From NCBI RefSeq assembly GCF_001591965.1, contig NZ_BCVX01000005.1, positions 1 through 64,000 of the forward strand: DNA of 64,000 bases. The letters are read 5' to 3'. The position numbers were made by a program, and so were the translations under genes. This document shows positions 15,984 to 24,206 of this stretch, piece after piece. The notes under the pieces are model-generated. The model was not told the DNA's origin and did not search any database. It saw only the letters and a list, made by a program, of their open reading frames with translations. The first letter of the stretch is position 1, and each line of letters begins with the position of its first letter. The DNA is from Lysinibacillus odysseyi 34hs-1 = NBRC 100172. GTDB taxonomy: Bacteria; Bacillota; Bacilli; Bacillales_A; Planococcaceae.

Positions 15984-17369
15984 TTATTCAATGTCCTCCT
16001 GCCATTTTTCATAACCCCCCTCCAGATTTACAAGGTTATGAAATCCATTTGCCTTTAAAATACTTACGGCAATGGCTGACCGCTTCCCTGCCTGGCAATG
16101 GACAATCAGCTTTTTGTCCGGCAGTTCCTGCAATTGTTCCTTCAGTATTCCGACCATTATATTTACTGCACCTTCAATATGCCCCTCTCCATATTCATTC
16201 TGGCCCCGGACATCAAGCAGGATCACGTCCTCGGTGTCCATTATGCCTTTTGCCTGTTCAGGCGTAACGTTCATATATGCATCCAGTTCGCTCGTTTCCT
16301 CCAACACTTTTTGCACATCCAGATAACCTGCTAACTCATCAATGCCGATGGAACGCAATGTAATCATGATATCATCCATTTCAAAAGGGTCAGCAAGTAG
16401 ATAAAGCGGTATGTCATAGTCCATTATCCAGCCTATCCAATGAGGGAATGATTCATTAAAAGGAATGTTGACTGTTCCTTGCAGATGACCTTCTGAGAAG
16501 CTTTTGGCGTCCCTCGTATCAATGATTTGATGATCCGTTTCTGCCAGGCTTTCAATATTCGCTGTATTTGTAATAAGCTCCGGATGGGGAAGATTTCCAA
16601 TCAGCTTCGGTCCATTTTGGTTAATTGATTTCATCAAGGCAAAATAAGCCGGTACTTCTGGCTGCTCTGCTAGTAATGCTTGTATAAAGGCTGCTTCCTC
16701 GTCATATTGCAATGCCCAATTGAATCGTTTTTCGTAGCCGACTGTAGAAGCAGGGACATCACCGCCGGACTTTCCGCAGGAGCTTCCCGCTCCATGTGCC
16801 GGCCAGACCTGCAGGTAATCCTCTAATTGCTTGAAACGTTTGATTGATCTATAGAGAGCTTTTGCCCCTTCCTCGGCTGTGACGCCCCCTGACTTCTCTA
16901 GAATATCCGGGCGCCCGATTCCGCCGAATAATACAAAGTCTCCGGTAAAAATACCGATTGGTTCATCTGCCTGTCCGCTGTCTGTCAGCAAAAAGGAAAG
17001 CGACTCCGGTGTATGACCGGGTGTGTGCAGCACCTCAAATATCAACGAGCCAATCGTGAACCGGTCCCCGTCTTTTAAAAGAATATGATCGAGCTCCTCA
17101 AGATGCCGGTAGGCCCACCTTTTGCCTCCTTCATCTGAGAGGTAAACGGCTGCACCAAGATGTGCCAATTCCCGCGTACCTGTTACAAAATCTGCATGGA
17201 TATGGCTCTCTACAGCCCCTACAATTTTCATGCCTTTCTTTTTTGCTGCCTCCACATATGGGGCAATATGGCGCATCGGATCAATAATGACCGCCTGGCC
17301 TGTCCTTTCACAGCCTACTAAATAGGAGGCATGTGCTAATTTTTCATCATAAAAATATCGTAACAGCAT
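15984..17369 (-). CDS. CstB-like persulfide dioxygenase-rhodanese fusion
   Basis: The 461-residue protein has three parts. Residues about 1-240 are a metallo-beta-lactamase fold of the ETHE1/persulfide dioxygenase type (SHIHADFVTGTRELA, HTPGHTPESL, FTGDFVLFGGIGRPDI). Residues about 260-350 are a rhodanese fold (IDTRDAKSFSEGHLQGTVNI) whose active-site loop has no cysteine. Residues about 365-460 are an intact rhodanese with HCQAGKRS. This order (dioxygenase, pseudo-rhodanese, rhodanese) is that of staphylococcal CstB, which converts sulfane sulfur to thiosulfate. The frame is open to 17456; GAAGGAG lies about eight bases before the ATG at 17369, which gives MLLRYFYDEKLAHASYLVG. No cstR or cstA is adjacent. 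Confidence 0.85.
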   Translation of the reverse strand: MLLRYFYDEKLAHASYLVGCERTGQAVIIDPMRHIAPYVEAAKKKGMKIVGAVESHIHADFVTGTRELAHLGAAVYLSDEGGKRWAYRHLEELDHILLKDGDRFTIGSLIFEVLHTPGHTPESLSFLLTDSGQADEPIGIFTGDFVLFGGIGRPDILEKSGGVTAEEGAKALYRSIKRFKQLEDYLQVWPAHGAGSSCGKSGGDVPASTVGYEKRFNWALQYDEEAAFIQALLAEQPEVPAYFALMKSINQNGPKLIGNLPHPELITNTANIESLAETDHQIIDTRDAKSFSEGHLQGTVNIPFNESFPHWIGWIMDYDIPLYLLADPFEMDDIMITLRSIGIDELAGYLDVQKVLEETSELDAYMNVTPEQAKGIMDTEDVILLDVRGQNEYGEGHIEGAVNIMVGILKEQLQELPDKKLIVHCQAGKRSAIAVSILKANGFHNLVNLEGGYEKWQEDIE

Positions 17370-17765
17370 TGCCATCTCTCCTTCTTCGTATGTGTAGATT
17401 TCAGGAATGCTCCTTCTTTTGTTCATTCCCCCTGCTCCATTCCATAACCATTTCATTTACTTTTCGCATGATAAATGAATATTCCTTTTCCAATGGAACC
17501 GAACTGAGAGGAGAAGCTACAATATTTAGGATCCTCACCATAAATTAGGGATGAGCACGCGCGGAAATGGTTTCGGGGGTCTATTCCCCGAAACCATTTA
17601 GCCCAAGCCGTGCACCCAGGAAAGCGTCGCGCCAGAATGAAAATCAACCCCATGTTATGGTGTCGAACCAGTATTTACATAAAATACACTTATTTATGTA
17701 ATTTGTATCTGAATGTTAGAATAGGATAGGGACAGCTTATTTATCCAGCAAAGGAGGTTGTAGTA
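17370..17765. other. Divergent intergenic region with a 14-bp perfect inverted repeat
   Basis: Between the CstB-like gene and the YesK-like gene. At 17565-17578 and 17586-17599 lies a perfect 14-bp inverted repeat (AAATGGTTTCGGGG with loop GTCTATT). Neither side has a T-run, so it is not a standard terminator. The surrounding 17540-17650 is richer in G+C than the flanks. A 66-codon minus-strand frame crosses it but has no ribosome-binding site. No promoter was assigned with confidence. Confidence 0.6.
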
Positions 17766-18038
17766 ATGGAAGGTTTTCATATCTTTCTTTATATTTGCTT
17801 AGGTATTGCGTTGCTTTCTGTTGCCATCAGCGTTTTCTTGAGAAGAAGCAGGCACGAGCGGCTCATAAGTAAAATGTACGCCTTTCTGTTTTTAGTCAGC
17901 GTTTTGATTATTCTCATTAGCCTCTTCATCGGCGGCTGGGAAGGAATGGGCTATGGCTTCATCGGTATTTCCATATTCCTTGGCAGTGTGATCGGACTTG
18001 CTGTCACTATATTAATCAGGCCAATGAAACAAGTATAA
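17766..18038 (+). CDS. YesK-like small membrane protein
   Basis: The 90-residue product has three hydrophobic segments (IFLYICLGIALLSVAISVF, AFLFLVSVLIILISLFIGGW and MGYGFIGISIFLGSVIGLAVTILI) joined by a basic loop (RRSRHERLISKM). Length and layout match the YesK-like family of Bacillales, which has no known function. A strong AAAGGAGG lies eight bases before the ATG. Confidence 0.75.
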   Translation: MEGFHIFLYICLGIALLSVAISVFLRRSRHERLISKMYAFLFLVSVLIILISLFIGGWEGMGYGFIGISIFLGSVIGLAVTILIRPMKQV

Positions 18039-18050
18039 AAAATATTTTAG

Positions 18051-18088
18051 TAAGTGAGGCGGCATGCTATACAACGCCGCCTCACTTA
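18051..18088. terminator. Hairpin in the convergent space after the YesK-like gene
   Basis: A perfect 13-bp stem TAAGTGAGGCGGC/GCCGCCTCACTTA with a 12-base loop lies 13 bases after the stop. On the plus strand there is no T-run; on the minus strand an A/T-rich ACTAAAATATTTTTT follows. It probably acts as a transcription barrier for both converging genes. Confidence 0.6.
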
Positions 18089-18198
18089 CGATATACAGCC
18101 GCTTATAGCTTTTTTAAGCCAAGGAAAGGAAGCCTCCCCTCCGTTGTTCCATCCTAAATAACAGGTTTTCAGCGGTCCTTCTAAGCTCTATTTTCCAG

Positions 18199-19488
18199 CT
18201 ACATGAGTTCTGCTCTTTTTCGCTTCATTACCGATGCCCAGACAAGAACGGGCACAAGCAATAATGAAAGATACATACCGATAAGCCCTAAAATTGCATA
18301 GCTTGAGTAGGCTACGACGACGCTTGATAAAATACTGCCCGCAGAGCCGCCAATGGCAACCCCGACATCGATGGAGCCTTGGATTTTTGCTCTATTTTGC
18401 AATGTTGTGGAATCAACAATGATTGCGGTACCGCTGATGAGCCCGAAATTCCAGCCAAGACCAAGCAGCATTAATGCAGTCGTCAGCATGGCAACAGATC
18501 CGTCAGTCGCAGCAACGGCCAATACTCCTGCAGTTGCCAATGTGCAGGCTGAAGCAACCACCATTTTTACTCTCCCTATTTTATCTACAAGCGAGCCTGT
18601 TACGAGCGATGGCAAATACATAGATGCTATATGAAGACCAATCACCATACCGACAGCAGACAATGTACTGCCGTGATGCTGCATATGAACAGGTGTCATC
18701 GTCATTATAGCCACCATGACAATATGTGATAACACAAGGACGGAAGCTCCAACAACAATACCTATCCGGTTGCCGCTTACAGACGCAGGTATTTCAACAA
18801 TTTCTGCCTCCTGCCGCTGTATTCTTTCCTCCATCATGCGGGCCACCAGGAGCGGATCGGGTTTTAGCAATACATAAAAGACGAGTCCCGCTGCACCATA
18901 GGCAGCGGCGGCCAGCATGAATGGACCTGACAGTGCCGGCAGATTAAAAATTTCAGCCGCTTTTCCCATCGGCGTTACTAAATTCGGCCCTGCTACCGCT
19001 CCAAGCGTCGTAGCAACCATGGCGATACTGACTGCTTTCGCACGTTGATGCTTGCTTGCCAGGTCAGCTCCTGTATAGCGGGCCTGCAGATTTGTCGCTG
19101 TCCCGGCACCGTAAATAAATAATGCCAAAAAGAGGAGAGGTACATTATGTAATGCAGCAGCCGCCACTACCCCAAGTGCTCCGACAGCCCCGGTAAAGAA
19201 GCCTAAAGAAAGCCCCAGCCTTCTTCCTTTTTTATGCGTTATACGCCCTACAAGATATGCCGCTAATGCGGATCCAAGCGTAAAAAGAGCAGAAGGAAGA
19301 CCTGTCAGACTCTCCAGCCCCAGCATATCCTTTGCCAGTAATGCCCCCACTGTAATCCCTGCGGCCAATCCCGCACCGCCAAGCGTTTGAGAAAGCAGGA
19401 CGACTAGCAGCGTCCTTTTATAAAGGGCACGCTGCAATGTTTCCGAAGCAGCAATTTCCCCTATATCATGCGTTTGAAATCGAAACAT
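18199..19488 (-). CDS. MFS transporter
   Basis: The 429-residue protein has about 12 membrane segments, and the typical major facilitator loop between helices 2 and 3 appears as GRITHKKGRRLGLSLG (around residue 80), with the related GSLVDKIGRVK in the second half (around residue 300). A central cytoplasmic loop lies near residues 215-240 (MMEERIQRQEAEIVEIP). The substrate is unknown; drug or metabolite efflux is plausible. GGAGGGTGAACG precedes the ATG. Confidence 0.85.
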   Translation of the reverse strand: MFRFQTHDIGEIAASETLQRALYKRTLLVVLLSQTLGGAGLAAGITVGALLAKDMLGLESLTGLPSALFTLGSALAAYLVGRITHKKGRRLGLSLGFFTGAVGALGVVAAAALHNVPLLFLALFIYGAGTATNLQARYTGADLASKHQRAKAVSIAMVATTLGAVAGPNLVTPMGKAAEIFNLPALSGPFMLAAAAYGAAGLVFYVLLKPDPLLVARMMEERIQRQEAEIVEIPASVSGNRIGIVVGASVLVLSHIVMVAIMTMTPVHMQHHGSTLSAVGMVIGLHIASMYLPSLVTGSLVDKIGRVKMVVASACTLATAGVLAVAATDGSVAMLTTALMLLGLGWNFGLISGTAIIVDSTTLQNRAKIQGSIDVGVAIGGSAGSILSSVVVAYSSYAILGLIGMYLSLLLVPVLVWASVMKRKRAELM

Positions 19489-19653
19489 CGTTCACCCTCC
19501 ATCCTTTTTTCCACCTATTATTACAGATAACTTCTAAAAGATTGTATGTCCTGTTTTACTTAGCTATTTCTTTTAAATAATTCCTTCCCCTTGAATATAG
19601 GACCGGACTCCGATATAGTACTTAACAGTTTTTCATAAAAATTATGTAATTTT

Positions 19654-19680
19654 TGCAACTTTTGTATTTACATAGACGAG
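19654..19680 (+). promoter_or_regulatory. Candidate ECF sigma autoregulatory promoter
   Basis: TGCAAC (19654-19659) and CGAG (19677-19680) are spaced 17 bp apart. Bacillus ECF promoters have an AAC-containing -35 (TGAAAC) and a CGT-type -10 spaced about 16 bp apart. The resemblance and the position about 25 bases before the sigma factor gene suggest autoregulation, as known for sigM. Confidence 0.45.
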
Positions 19681-19703
19681 GATATGGTGAAAGGTGGGAA
19701 GAG

Positions 19704-20192
19704 ATGGCGCTTGAACTTGAACAAATATATAGAGAACACATGAACGACCTTTACCGCTACCTGTACTCCTTGACACAGCAGCACACGCTTGCGGAGGATC
19801 TGCTCCAGGAGACATTTGCGAAGGCACATGTCATGATGCTGGGAGGCAGCATACGTGAAATAAAACCATGGCTATTCAAAGTAGCCTACTATACGTATAT
19901 CGACAGTGTCAGAAAAGAAAGCCGCTTCATCCATTCTGACACCATTGAAACAATCGACACTCACACCCCTGAGCAAATTACGCTGGAGAAGGACTCTTTT
20001 CAAAAGCTGCTCGATCTTTTGGAAACGATTAAGCCAATTGAAAAACAGGCCATTTTATTATGCGATGTTCATGATTGCACAAATGAACAGGCTGCAGAAA
20101 TCCTTCAGCTAAAACTTAATACATTAAAAAGCCATTTAGCCAGGGGACGCAGAAAGCTGCGTGAAAAACTTACAAAGGAGGAGAATAAATGA
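19704..20192 (+). CDS. ECF-type RNA polymerase sigma factor (SigM-like)
   Basis: The 162-residue protein has region 2 (LYRYLYSLTQQHTLAEDLLQ followed by ETFAKAHV, about residues 15-45; PWLFKVAYYTYIDSVRKE, about 57-74) and region 4 (LLCDVHDCTNEQAAEILQL followed by KLNTLKSHLARGRRKLRE, about 120-155). It would direct RNA polymerase to envelope-stress promoters. Length and the two following membrane genes match B. subtilis sigM-yhdL-yhdK. The frame is open to 19653, but AAGGTGGGAAGAG precedes the ATG at 19704. Its stop overlaps the next start by four bases (ATGA). Confidence 0.88.
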   Translation: MALELEQIYREHMNDLYRYLYSLTQQHTLAEDLLQETFAKAHVMMLGGSIREIKPWLFKVAYYTYIDSVRKESRFIHSDTIETIDTHTPEQITLEKDSFQKLLDLLETIKPIEKQAILLCDVHDCTNEQAAEILQLKLNTLKSHLARGRRKLREKLTKEENK

Positions 20193-21172
20193 ACTCATAT
20201 GAAAAATTGCTGGCGCAGGCTAAGCAAGACGGCCCTGCTTCTAAAAGTGATCCGGGCCGCAATATAAAAAAGGCAGTTGCCACATCAAAATGGAAGCTTA
20301 TTTTGTCAACCATTACAGTTGCTTTGCTCATTGTCCCAACTATTTATATGCTGACATTCATTTACTATGCATTTGGTACAAAGTCGACGACACTGATGGA
20401 TATCACAAGCTATACAATGTACATTACTGAACCGAACTCAACGCTGGAGGAGCTGGAGTTTGACATGGATTTTTCTCTTTTTTCGATGGATTTGTCTTTT
20501 GAGCAGTTCAAGCAAATCGGGGATGAAGTTTATCCAGTTAAAACATACGATCTGACATTTGCCTTTGATGAGCTAGTAGGCAAGGAAATATCCTCCCGCC
20601 TGGAAAAGGCATATCCTAAATACCCTACTGAGACAAATCAGTGGCTTGTCCATCCGAAACAGGTCCCGGAATTCAGCACAGCAGATGAGTCACTTAAACT
20701 AGCCGGCCTCCCCGAAGAAACCGTTGTGGAAGCCTATCTATCCTTTAACGACCTGTATGCCGTCAAGGATGTAGTGAAATCAATGGAGGGTGTTGATGTA
20801 GCGTGGGCTGCTGTTTATACAGGTGTAGAAGACAAAATGCTAAGCGCTGACGGTGATGTCGTGTCACCGATTGGCTATCCGGTTCAGGCAGATCCAACAA
20901 ACTGGTCTCCGTTTAAGGATGCCAAGTCCCATGAAGATGTGTTTCTTGATATGCTGAAATATTTACAGCCATATGAAGAAATCGCGGTCGATGTGTCGGC
21001 ACATAAAAATCTGGAGCTTGCAGAACGGATAGATTATTTAGAGAAGAATGGATTTATGTCATATGGGGTCGTCGTGACGGGTCCAAAAAACGAAGTAGAA
21101 AAGCTGCAGAACAATCCTATGGTTCGCTACATGAAACTCGGGGAGGTAAAATTATGGAACTGGACACGCTAA
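20189..21172 (+). CDS. Membrane anti-sigma factor (YhdL-like)
   Basis: The 327-residue product has a short cytoplasmic N-terminus (about 35 residues, MNSYEKLLAQAKQDGP), one membrane helix (LILSTITVALLIVPTIYMLT, about 37-60) and a long extracellular part with two related portions, as in proteins annotated with sigma-factor-regulator N- and C-terminal domains. It is inferred to hold the ECF sigma factor at the membrane. It is translationally coupled to the sigma gene and overlaps the next gene by 19 bases. YhdL of B. subtilis is of similar length. Confidence 0.82.
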   Translation: MNSYEKLLAQAKQDGPASKSDPGRNIKKAVATSKWKLILSTITVALLIVPTIYMLTFIYYAFGTKSTTLMDITSYTMYITEPNSTLEELEFDMDFSLFSMDLSFEQFKQIGDEVYPVKTYDLTFAFDELVGKEISSRLEKAYPKYPTETNQWLVHPKQVPEFSTADESLKLAGLPEETVVEAYLSFNDLYAVKDVVKSMEGVDVAWAAVYTGVEDKMLSADGDVVSPIGYPVQADPTNWSPFKDAKSHEDVFLDMLKYLQPYEEIAVDVSAHKNLELAERIDYLEKNGFMSYGVVVTGPKNEVEKLQNNPMVRYMKLGEVKLWNWTR

Positions 21173-21447
21173 AAATAAGAGTTTTTCATTGGGCAGGCTG
21201 GATTAGTGTAATTATCGGGTTATTCGCTTTAGCGATATTAAATATAACTCTCCTGTCGGGCTATGATACACCATTCAGTGACCGGCTTTCCCTTTTCATC
21301 TTCCTGTCACTTCTTTTCGGGGCTATCGCCTGCCTCCAGCGGATGAGCCGGACACTTGGCTTATGGGGTATATTCCTCGCCTTTTTCCTCATTCTGTTCA
21401 TGGGCGTCATGTTCTTACTAGGGTGGTTTATTATCCCGTTCCCATGA
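21154..21447 (+). CDS. Small membrane protein, sigma factor co-regulator (YhdK-like)
   Basis: The 97-residue protein has three hydrophobic segments (WISVIIGLFALAILNITLL, LFIFLSLLFGAIACLQ and GIFLAFFLILFMGVMFLLGW). It is the third gene of the ECF operon and matches YhdK (96 residues) in size, topology and position; YhdK assists YhdL in restraining SigM. GGGGAGGTAAAATT precedes the ATG inside the end of the anti-sigma gene. Confidence 0.72.
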   Translation: MELDTLKIRVFHWAGWISVIIGLFALAILNITLLSGYDTPFSDRLSLFIFLSLLFGAIACLQRMSRTLGLWGIFLAFFLILFMGVMFLLGWFIIPFP

Positions 21448-21489
21448 TTCAAAACCGATTTTGACACAAAAACAGTTTTTCTATATGTA

Positions 21490-21531
21490 AAAAGACCGGT
21501 TTCATCATTTATTATGATGCCGGTCTTTTTG
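21490..21531. terminator. Bidirectional terminator between the ECF operon and an MFS gene
   Basis: AAAAGACCGG (21490-21499) and CCGGTCTTTT (21520-21529) form a 10-bp stem, extended by further pairing of the inner bases, with T-runs on both strands. The MFS gene stop is at 21533, so the terminator abuts it. Confidence 0.88.
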
Positions 21532-21532
21532 C

Positions 21533-22687
21533 TTATCCTCTTTTTTCTACTTTCCTGTACGTCATAGCTAATAGCATGGAAGGAATTGTACAAATAATCA
21601 TTCCTATAAAGGCATAGCGCGGCTCGATCTCATAAAGGTAGCCCCCTAGTATCGTAAAGACAGCCGTACTCCAGCTGAGAGCGAGCGCCGAGTACATCCC
21701 CTGCGCGTTCGGTACTTGGAGCGGCGGTATGTTCTTTGTCAAATAACGCATAAATGCATAATGTCCCATTGCAAACGAGGCTGCATGCAGCGCCTGTGAA
21801 ATCGTAAAGACGATGACATTCGGGAATGCAAAAACAAGAATCCAGCGCAGTGTTGAACCAAGTGCCGCCATCGTCAGCAGCGAACCGACAGAAAACTTAC
21901 TGAATGCCGTATCTGCCTTCGCAAAGAAAATTATTTCGCTAAGAACGGCAATATTAATAATGACACCAATCAAATATTTCGGTGCGCCAATTTCCTGCAG
22001 GTAAATATAGCCATAATTATAATACGAAGCATGGGCAGCCTGCAGCAGGATGACGATCAGCAGCACAAGGCCGAAATGTTTCACTTTAAATAGATCACGC
22101 ATCGCAAACGATGTTTCTTTCGTTCTTTCCGGCTTGACTGTCAGTACTTCTGGTGTCTGGAACAAGGAAAGCAGCATAAACACAAGGACCCCAAGCATCA
22201 TAGCCCATAAAATAAAGCCGTCACCAAACGCCCCTGTAAACAGCGTCAGAAGCAGTCCCCCGACAACAAAGCCGATAGATCCCCATGAGCGGCTTTTTCC
22301 ATAATGCTTCAGCTGGCGGCTTTGCACTAATACGGATGCAGCACTATCCAAGGCAGGCATCAATACCGGATAGCACATATGGATCAATAACGTAGCAATG
22401 AACAATGCGGGAAAAGACTGCGATGGAATGTACAATAGCAATGATAAAAATGTGGCAATCCCAAATGCATTGATCAATCGTTTACTGCTCCAAACCCGCA
22501 GCAAATAAGGGAAAATAAACAGGGTCGTGATTCCCCGTGCTGCCAGTCCGGCACTCATCATAAAGCTTACATCCGATACGGTAAGCCCCTTTTCATCAAT
22601 CAACCAGCCTGACCAATAAGGAAGGAAAATCCCCCATGTCAGGAAAAATATAAAGAAATGCTGACTCATCCAGCGGTGTATATTCAT
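21533..22687 (-). CDS. MFS transporter (HcaT/LacY-like branch), candidate target of the YeiL-like regulator
   Basis: The 384-residue protein has 12 predicted membrane segments and the features of the MFS_1-like/3-phenylpropionate permease branch: FFIFFLTWGIFLPYWSGWL at the start, and LKHYGKSRSWGSIGFVVGG after helix 4. Members take up aromatic acids, sugars or nucleosides; the substrate here is unknown. CTGGAGGTAAGATAA lies before the ATG. Its promoter carries a 20-bp palindrome shared with the YeiL-like regulator gene 1.5 kb away. Confidence 0.85.
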   Translation of the reverse strand: MNIHRWMSQHFFIFFLTWGIFLPYWSGWLIDEKGLTVSDVSFMMSAGLAARGITTLFIFPYLLRVWSSKRLINAFGIATFLSLLLYIPSQSFPALFIATLLIHMCYPVLMPALDSAASVLVQSRQLKHYGKSRSWGSIGFVVGGLLLTLFTGAFGDGFILWAMMLGVLVFMLLSLFQTPEVLTVKPERTKETSFAMRDLFKVKHFGLVLLIVILLQAAHASYYNYGYIYLQEIGAPKYLIGVIINIAVLSEIIFFAKADTAFSKFSVGSLLTMAALGSTLRWILVFAFPNVIVFTISQALHAASFAMGHYAFMRYLTKNIPPLQVPNAQGMYSALALSWSTAVFTILGGYLYEIEPRYAFIGMIICTIPSMLLAMTYRKVEKRG

Positions 22688-22711
22688 TTATCTTACCTCC
22701 AGTTCTATAGC

Positions 22712-22756
22712 ATCATAGCACGAAGTTTTTTAGAATAATGTGAGATATCTCATATT
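22712..22756 (-). promoter_or_regulatory. MFS promoter with palindromic activator site
   Basis: On the minus strand a -10 TATGAT (22712-22717) is preceded by TGC (extended -10), while the -35 position has only a weak match. The palindrome AATGTGAGATATCTCATATT (22737-22756) is centred at 22746.5, about 41.5 bases upstream of the expected start near 22705. That is the class II activation position of Crp/Fnr proteins. The second copy of the motif lies at 24207-24226. Confidence 0.6.
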
Positions 22757-22883
22757 TAAGAGTCGAATCTTTAAATAATCTTATCATTCTTCCTTTACAG
22801 GAGGTACTTTATGAGTCCTGTGTCATTTTCTATTTTCCCTTCCCCCTATTTGCATAAAAATAAGTAGGTTTTGACAAAATTCA
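22757..22883. other. Spacer between the MFS operator and a large hairpin
   Basis: A/T-rich sequence without a convincing gene; a 61-codon minus-strand frame here lacks a ribosome-binding site and crosses the following hairpin. Confidence 0.4.
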
Positions 22884-22922
22884 AAAACACTATTTTTCTC
22901 GTTGAGAAAAATAGTGTTTTTT
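22884..22922. terminator. Strong hairpin terminator, either strand
   Basis: A stem of about 17 bp (AAAACACTATTTTTCTC with its complement, loop GTTG) is followed by T-runs on both strands. The nearest gene reading towards it is the coiled-coil gene on the minus strand, which ends at 23188, with the interspersed repeat in between. Confidence 0.75.
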
Positions 22923-22930
22923 CGGTGGAG

Positions 22931-23102
22931 AGAAATTGATTTCCGTTTCGGAGACGCTTTTTTGCGGGCACAGCCTGTGCCTGTAGTCTCAGGCATCGTG
23001 CTGTTCACGCAGGAAGCTTTGAAATAGCTTACGAGTCATTGCTTCGCTCTGCAGCAAAAGGCGTAGCCGACAGCTGCACTCACCCTCCACTTCAATCAAT
23101 TC
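22931..23102. repeat. Worn interspersed repeat element (about 170 bp)
   Basis: The block begins GAAATTGATTTCCG and ends TTCAATCAATTC, giving imperfect terminal inverted repeats (GAAATTGATT/AATCAATTC). The interior is G/C-rich with segments such as GCGGGCACAGCC and TCACGCAGGA. It resembles a non-coding repeat scattered in many Bacillaceae and Planococcaceae genomes whose ends read ATTGATTTCCG and CTTCAATCAATTC; this is from memory. No open frame of note is present. Confidence 0.5.
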
Positions 23103-23187
23103 ACAAATCATCAGATTCTTATTGTAAATTCCTGCTGATTTCTTGGAAATTCTACTTATGTCCCAGCCTCTTGAAAAACTTTTTTAT

Positions 23188-23913
23188 CTATTGCTCTTTC
23201 ACTGCTATGTATTCATTATGATCTGACTCTTTATCCTTTTTTGTATTTTTTTCTAATACAGATGACTCTTTTGCTTCCTCTGCTTTTTGTTCTTGAAGAG
23301 ACTGCAGTTTTTCATTTAATTGCTCACTCGTCTTTTGAAGGCGTTCTTCGATCGTACTCACCTTATTCTTCTTGTGCTCCGTATTTACGCCTCGTTTTAC
23401 ATCTTGGGCAATTTGGCTTTCAAGCGTTCGTTTTTCTCGATTCAGACTGTTTGACACGCGGTCCATCGTTTTTGTTTGGTCTAAAGAAACAGCCTGTGTC
23501 AACAGAGCTTCTTCTTCAGTTTTAGGTGTCATCTGTTTTTCTTCCTCTGATTTTTTGCCTAAAGCCTTTTCACGTTCTTTTTGCTGAATCTCTGCCATTT
23601 GTGCGTCTAACTCTGCAATCTGCTGGTCAAATGTCTTTAATTCCTCCTCAATAGAGGACATATCTTTTCCGGACTCGATTGCCCGCTCTCTCACATTGCT
23701 TTTCATTTCCATTAAATTCTCACGCTGTTTCATCAGACTGTCAATCATGGAGTTGCCAGCCTTCATCCCGCTAAACAATTGACGGGCCTGTCCGCTAATT
23801 TGAATGCTATCCTTTTCTTTTTTGAGATGAGAGTTATCCATCTCCGGTCCTTTGTTCTTCACAGCAAACCATTGGCTGCTTATAGCCTTGTTATGATTAA
23901 GGGAAATCTTCAT
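23188..23913 (-). CDS. Coiled-coil protein of unknown function, 241 aa
   Basis: The product is highly charged and rich in Glu, Lys and Gln. Two long heptad regions predict coiled coils, about residues 55-115 (MIDSLMKQRENLMEMKSNVR, LKTFDQQIAELDAQMAEIQQ) and about 150-215 (SLNREKRTLESQIAQDVKRG, IEERLQKTSEQLNEKLQSLQ). There is no signal peptide or membrane segment. The N-terminal IQISGQARQLF is reminiscent of the motif near the start of some flagellar-type helical proteins, but no assignment is made. AAAAGGAGCTG precedes the ATG. Confidence 0.7.
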   Translation of the reverse strand: MKISLNHNKAISSQWFAVKNKGPEMDNSHLKKEKDSIQISGQARQLFSGMKAGNSMIDSLMKQRENLMEMKSNVRERAIESGKDMSSIEEELKTFDQQIAELDAQMAEIQQKEREKALGKKSEEEKQMTPKTEEEALLTQAVSLDQTKTMDRVSNSLNREKRTLESQIAQDVKRGVNTEHKKNKVSTIEERLQKTSEQLNEKLQSLQEQKAEEAKESSVLEKNTKKDKESDHNEYIAVKEQ

Positions 23914-24206
23914 TTTTACAGCTCCTTTTCTCTACATATTTATATATCGGGTTACGACCACTTTCTCTTGATGATTCATAAAAATCAAGTAAGTTTTTCA
24001 TTTCCTTAACTTTCCGCTTAAAATAATAAGTTTTCATTTTATACAAAGCTGCCTGCTGAGGAGTAAACAAGATGGAAACCGGTCTCCAGCCTTACCTGTG
24101 GATTAAATAGCAACCCCCCGGAATATGTACGTTCGGAACTTCCTAAAAATAAGTCCATGTCTCTTTTTTGGTACATTCCCTTAATTATTTGGCTCCTCCA
24201 CGTTAT
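23914..24206. other. Divergent intergenic region upstream of the YeiL-like gene
   Basis: No gene or repeat was recognised. It should hold the promoters of the coiled-coil gene (left) and the regulator gene (right). A TATAAT at 24204-24209 is the probable -10 of the regulator; no good -35 lies 16-18 bases before it. Confidence 0.45.

Noticed and set aside
17453-17653. 66-codon minus-strand frame upstream of the CstB-like gene
   Set aside because: It runs through the 14-bp inverted repeat, has no ribosome-binding site and overlaps the region that must hold the promoter of the next gene.
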